Assembly (NCBI GenBank): GCA_017471125.1
Contig: JAFUWR010000108.1
Coordinates: 1-11,277 of the forward strand
DNA from: Clostridia bacterium
GTDB taxonomy: Bacteria; Bacillota; Clostridia; Christensenellales; Aristaeellaceae
Length of the DNA stretch: 11,277 nt
Reading direction: 5' to 3'
The notes below the pieces were generated by a model. The model ran no database searches and had not been told where the DNA came from. It saw only the letters and a list, made by a program, of their open reading frames with translations. Shown here piece by piece: positions 8,320 through 11,277 of this stretch. The position numbers and the translations under genes were made by a program. Every line of letters starts with the position of its first letter. Position 1 is the stretch's first letter.

Positions 8320-8940
8320 ATGTCCATCGAGATCAAGACCGTTCGCTGCGGCGACATCATGGAGAACGCCTATCTGGTCGCGCTGGAGGGGCGGGACGAC
8401 TGCGCGCTGATCGACCCCGGCGACGACGCGGCGAAGCTCAAGCGGGCGCTGGGCGACCGGCGGCTCTCGGCGATGCTTTTGACCCACGGCCACTTCGACC
8501 ACATCCTGGGCGCGGGGGCGCTGACGGAGGCCACCGGCGCGCCGCTGTACGTGGCCGAGGCCGACGCGGAGATGCTGAACGACCCCGCGCTGAACGGGCT
8601 TGAAAGCCTGATCGGGGGAAGCGACATGCCCGGGCCGAGGCTCGCGGCGCGTGTGTACGACGAGGAAGTGTCCGTGGCGGGCATGGCGTTCGAGGTCATC
8701 CCCACCCCCGGCCACTCGAAGGGGTCGGTGTGCCTGTACCTGCCGGACGAGGGCGTATTGTTCTCCGGGGACACGCTGTTCCGGGCGGGCTTCGGGCGGA
8801 TGGACCTGTACGGGGGAAGCCCCATGCAGATGCGGGATTCCTTGAAGCGGCTGTTCACGCTGCCGCCGGAGACCCGGGTCTATCCCGGCCACGGCGAGCC
8901 CACCACCATCGGCGAGGAAAGGAGCCGCTACCGCCTATGA
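8320..8940 (+). CDS. Metallo-beta-lactamase fold hydrolase, glyoxalase II-like
   Basis: A 206-residue single-domain hydrolase with the full set of two-metal ligands: THGHFDH (55-61; His56, His58, Asp60, His61), His132 in TPGHSKGS, Asp151 in SGDT and His191 in YPGHG. The RAGFGRMDLYGG segment after SGDT is typical of the YcbL/GloB-like subgroup that hydrolyses hydroxyacyl thioesters. It lacks the C-terminal substrate-binding extension of true glyoxalase II, so the substrate is unknown. Members of this subgroup commonly sit between dtd and hemZ in Clostridia. GGAGG at 8309-8313 fixes the ATG at 8320. The stop overlaps the hemZ start (ATGA at 8937-8940). The fold is certain, the reaction is not. 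Confidence 0.92.
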   Translation: MSIEIKTVRCGDIMENAYLVALEGRDDCALIDPGDDAAKLKRALGDRRLSAMLLTHGHFDHILGAGALTEATGAPLYVAEADAEMLNDPALNGLESLIGGSDMPGPRLAARVYDEEVSVAGMAFEVIPTPGHSKGSVCLYLPDEGVLFSGDTLFRAGFGRMDLYGGSPMQMRDSLKRLFTLPPETRVYPGHGEPTTIGEERSRYRL

Positions 8941-10397
8941 TCCGCATCATCACGGACGCGCCGGAGTTCTTCTCCGACCTGGGCGACGTGCTGCGGCTGT
9001 TCTACGGAGACGTGCAGATCAGCCTGACCGACGGGGACGCGGTGTTCGAGCACCGCTTCACCGACGCGGGCGGCGCGTGGACGGACACCTGGCGCTCGGG
9101 CGGCGTCGAGGAGGCGCTGACCCAGCCTGCGTTTACCGGCACGCCGGTGGAGGTCAAGCGGCTTCGCCAGCGGCAGGTGAAGCTGGCGCTGTACAATTTA
9201 CTCAAGCGCCTCGGTGGTATAAAGCCGCCCTGGGGCAGCCTGACGGGCATACGCCCCACGCGGCTGCTGTACGAGGCGATGGAGGCCGGCATGGACCTGG
9301 ACGCGGCGGTCGAGCACGTGCAGGCGGCCTACGACGTGTCCCCCGACCGGGCGGCGCTGCTTAAAGAGATCGCGCTGATGCAGGACGGCATCCGCGAGGC
9401 GCGGCCCGACCAGTTCGACCTGTACATCGGCATACCGTTCTGCCGGACCCGCTGCTCCTACTGCTCCTTCTCGTCGGGGGAGCTGGGCGACGGCAGCCGG
9501 GTCGGGCCCTACGTGGACGCGCTGCTTAAAGAGATCGCGCTGTGCCGGGACATGATGGCCGAGGCCGGCATGACCCTGCGGGCGGGCTACGTGGGCGGCG
9601 GCACGCCCACGGCCATCCCCTGCGCGGATCTGGAGCGCATCCTCGCCGCGGCGCAGGAAGCGTTCCCCACCGCCGTGGAGTGGACGGTGGAGGCCGGCCG
9701 GCCCGACACCATCGACGCGGAGAAATTGAGGATGCTCAAGGGCCGCGGCATCGGGCGCATCTCCGTCAACCCCCAGACCTTCTCGGACGAGACATTAAAG
9801 CGCATCGGCCGCGCCCACACCGGGGCGGACACCATCGCGGCCTACGAGCTGGCCCGGTCGCTGAGCTTCGACGACATCAACATGGACGTCATCGCCGCGC
9901 TGCCGGGGGAGACGGTGGCGGATTTCGCCCACACCCTGGACGTGATCGAGGGGCTGGCCCCGGACAGCGTGACCGTCCATTCGCTGGCCATCAAGCGCTC
10001 CTCCCGGCTCCACGAGCAGCTCACCGTCTCCGGCGGGCACACCCAGACCCACGCCGAGGGCGCGGCGGAGATGATCGCCGAGGCGCGGCGGCGGCTGACC
10101 ACGGGCGGGTACAGGCCGTACTACCTGTACCGTCAGAAGTACATGGCCGGGAACCTCGAGAACGTGGGCTATGCCAGGCCCGGCAAGGCGTGTCTCTACA
10201 ACATCGGCAACATGGAGGAGACCGTCAGCGTGCTGGCGCTGGGCGCGGGGGCCATATCGAAGTGGCTGTTCGACCGGGCGCTCCGTATTGAGAGGGCTCC
10301 CAACGTGCGCAACATCGACGAGTACATCGCCCGCACGGACGAGATGGTGAAGCGGAAGCGGGACGTGATCTTCCAGACGGGGGTGAGGGGCGGATGA
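8937..10397 (+). CDS. hemZ: Radical SAM protein HemZ, coproporphyrinogen III dehydrogenase family
   Basis: HemZ-type proteins belong to the oxygen-independent coproporphyrinogen III oxidase family, which turns coproporphyrinogen III into protoporphyrinogen in heme synthesis. The radical-SAM cluster motif is CRTRCSYC (Cys169, Cys173, Cys176), followed by GGGTPT in the SAM-binding part. HemZ-specific features are the long N-terminal region of about 165 residues and WGSLTGIRPTRL just before the radical-SAM core. The ATG at 8937 overlaps the previous stop and has AAAGGAG (8918-8924) upstream. An in-frame ATG at 8730 lies inside the preceding gene and is rejected. The resulting 486 residues fit the family (about 500). 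In-vivo activity of HemZ as a porphyrin enzyme is less well proven than for HemN, and no other heme gene is in view. Confidence 0.92.
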   Translation: MIRIITDAPEFFSDLGDVLRLFYGDVQISLTDGDAVFEHRFTDAGGAWTDTWRSGGVEEALTQPAFTGTPVEVKRLRQRQVKLALYNLLKRLGGIKPPWGSLTGIRPTRLLYEAMEAGMDLDAAVEHVQAAYDVSPDRAALLKEIALMQDGIREARPDQFDLYIGIPFCRTRCSYCSFSSGELGDGSRVGPYVDALLKEIALCRDMMAEAGMTLRAGYVGGGTPTAIPCADLERILAAAQEAFPTAVEWTVEAGRPDTIDAEKLRMLKGRGIGRISVNPQTFSDETLKRIGRAHTGADTIAAYELARSLSFDDINMDVIAALPGETVADFAHTLDVIEGLAPDSVTVHSLAIKRSSRLHEQLTVSGGHTQTHAEGAAEMIAEARRRLTTGGYRPYYLYRQKYMAGNLENVGYARPGKACLYNIGNMEETVSVLALGAGAISKWLFDRALRIERAPNVRNIDEYIARTDEMVKRKRDVIFQTGVRGG

Positions 10398-11044
10398 GGC
10401 AGCTTGCGACGCTCGCGGCGCTTATAGCGCTGGCGCTGCTGCTGGCCGGGTGCGGGCGGCAGAAGAACCCCTACCAGGACGTGGAGGAGAACCCCATCGC
10501 CACCATCACCATGGCCGACGGCGGGCAGATGAAGTTCGAGCTGTACCCGCAGATCGCGCCGAACACGGTGGCGAACTTCGTGAAGCTGGCCAACAACGGC
10601 TTCTACGACGGGCTGGAGGTCTACCGGGTGGTGTCCAACGTGCTGATCCAGACCGGCGACCCCGAGAACGACGGCACCGGCGACCCCGGCTACTACATCA
10701 AGGGCGAGTTTTCGGAGAACGGCTGGGAGAACGGCCTGTCCCACATGCGGGGCACCATCTCCATGGCCCGCAAGAGCAAGTACGACACCGCGGGCAGCCA
10801 GTTTTTCATCATGGAGGGCAGCTATCCCGAGTACGACGGCCTGTACGCCGCCTTCGGGCGCATCCTCGACGACGAGAGCCTGGCCGTGCTGGACGACATC
10901 GGCTCCCGGCCAGTGGACGGCAGCTATGTGCCGCTGGACAAGATCGTCGTGCGGCGCATCAGGGTCAAGACCTTCGACGTGGACTATGAGCCCAAGACGC
11001 TGGACAAGGCGGCGGTGGACAACAAGGAGGACAAGAAGAAATGA
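10394..11044 (+). CDS. Cyclophilin-type peptidyl-prolyl isomerase, predicted lipoprotein
   Basis: This is a predicted cyclophilin that would speed proline isomerisation in exported proteins. The N-terminus is a lipoprotein signal: MRQ, a hydrophobic stretch, and lipobox LAGC with Cys20 as the lipidated residue, so the mature protein should be anchored outside the membrane. The cyclophilin domain spans about 33-195, with Arg78 (catalytic Arg), Gln86, GSQFFI (134-139) and AFGRIL. It differs from the canonical FHRVIxxFMIQGGDP: it reads VYRVVSNVLIQTGDP, losing the Phe and Met that line the proline pocket. The last residues are Lys/Asp/Glu-rich (KEDKKK) and contain the next gene's ribosome binding site in the DNA. 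The start overlaps the hemZ stop (ATGA), and the TGAGGGG just upstream is the likely ribosome binding site. Confidence 0.93.
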   Translation: MRQLATLAALIALALLLAGCGRQKNPYQDVEENPIATITMADGGQMKFELYPQIAPNTVANFVKLANNGFYDGLEVYRVVSNVLIQTGDPENDGTGDPGYYIKGEFSENGWENGLSHMRGTISMARKSKYDTAGSQFFIMEGSYPEYDGLYAAFGRILDDESLAVLDDIGSRPVDGSYVPLDKIVVRRIRVKTFDVDYEPKTLDKAAVDNKEDKKK

Positions 11045-11277
11045 AAAAAGTCATCATACTGGCGCTCGCGCTGATGCTGGCGCTCACCGCGCTGGCGGCG
11101 GAAAATCCCGTGGCGACGCTGACGATGGAGAACGGCGGGGTGGTGGAGATCGAGCTTTACCCCGACGTGGCCCCGAACACCGCGGCCAACTTCATCGAGC
11201 TGGCCAACGCCGGGTTCTACGACGGCTTGATCTTCCATCGGGTCATCGCGGGCTTCATGATCCAGGGCGGCGACCCC
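11041..11277 (+). CDS. Second exported cyclophilin-type peptidyl-prolyl isomerase (cut by window end)
   Basis: An open frame of 79 codons runs off the window. It starts with a Sec-type signal peptide (MKK, hydrophobic core, LTALAA, likely cleaved near residue 20) without a lipobox Cys, so the mature protein is probably secreted or loosely attached. The mature part begins with the cyclophilin pattern ENPVATLTMENGG and keeps the canonical FHRVIAGFMIQGGDP with the catalytic Arg and the pocket Phe, Met and Gln. It is a paralogue of the preceding gene. The ATG overlaps that gene's stop (ATGA at 11041-11044), and AAGGAGG (11024-11030) lies ten bases upstream inside its coding end. The C-terminal half is not visible. 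Confidence 0.92.
   Translation, partial: MKKVIILALALMLALTALAAENPVATLTMENGGVVEIELYPDVAPNTAANFIELANAGFYDGLIFHRVIAGFMIQGGDP

Noticed and set aside
8730..8936. 69-codon N-terminal extension of hemZ
   Set aside because: It lies wholly inside the MBL hydrolase gene in another frame, is of shadow composition, and the ATG at 8937 has a ribosome binding site and fits the family's length.

Overview
The window looks like chromosomal core sequence from a GC-rich member of the Firmicutes, most likely class Clostridia. Three things suggest this: the gene order secD-secF-recJ-rel-dtd-MBL hydrolase-hemZ, separate secD and secF genes, and strong GGAGG ribosome binding sites. All genes lie on the + strand. 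Two copies of a short palindromic intergenic repeat, of a type I remember from gut Clostridia, agree with this. I cannot name a genus.

Layout. Positions 1-216 hold the end of one repeat copy, a strong hairpin terminator for an unseen upstream gene, and a near-consensus promoter (TTGACG, 17 bp, TATAAT). secD (217-1467) and secF (1484-3061) follow as a transcription unit encoding the SecDF accessory complex of the protein export machinery. A likely extended -10 promoter overlaps the secF stop codon, and a long hairpin follows it. recJ (3128-5497) encodes a single-strand 5'-3' exonuclease. The 114-base gap after recJ carries the second, larger repeat copy, in the place where related genomes often have apt. 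Then comes a tightly packed run: the bifunctional (p)ppGpp synthetase/hydrolase rel (5612-7810), the D-aminoacyl-tRNA deacylase dtd (7839-8288), a glyoxalase II-like metallo-beta-lactamase hydrolase (8320-8940), the radical-SAM protein hemZ (8937-10397), a cyclophilin lipoprotein (10394-11044), and a second exported cyclophilin cut off by the window end (11041-11277). The last four genes are joined by three ATGA stop/start overlaps, so they are probably co-transcribed and translationally coupled.

How they fit together. SecDF and the two exported cyclophilins act in export and folding outside the membrane. Rel and Dtd act around tRNA and the ribosome (starvation response and proofreading). RecJ serves DNA repair, and HemZ belongs to porphyrin metabolism.

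Main oddity. SecF is far larger than usual (525 residues against about 300). Its extracytoplasmic P1 domain appears to be tandemly duplicated, and each copy carries a long Ala/Glu tract at the same internal position. SecF also has Asn where the well-studied family members have a conserved membrane Asp used in proton-driven export. No phage, transposase, CRISPR array, tRNA or rRNA gene was seen.
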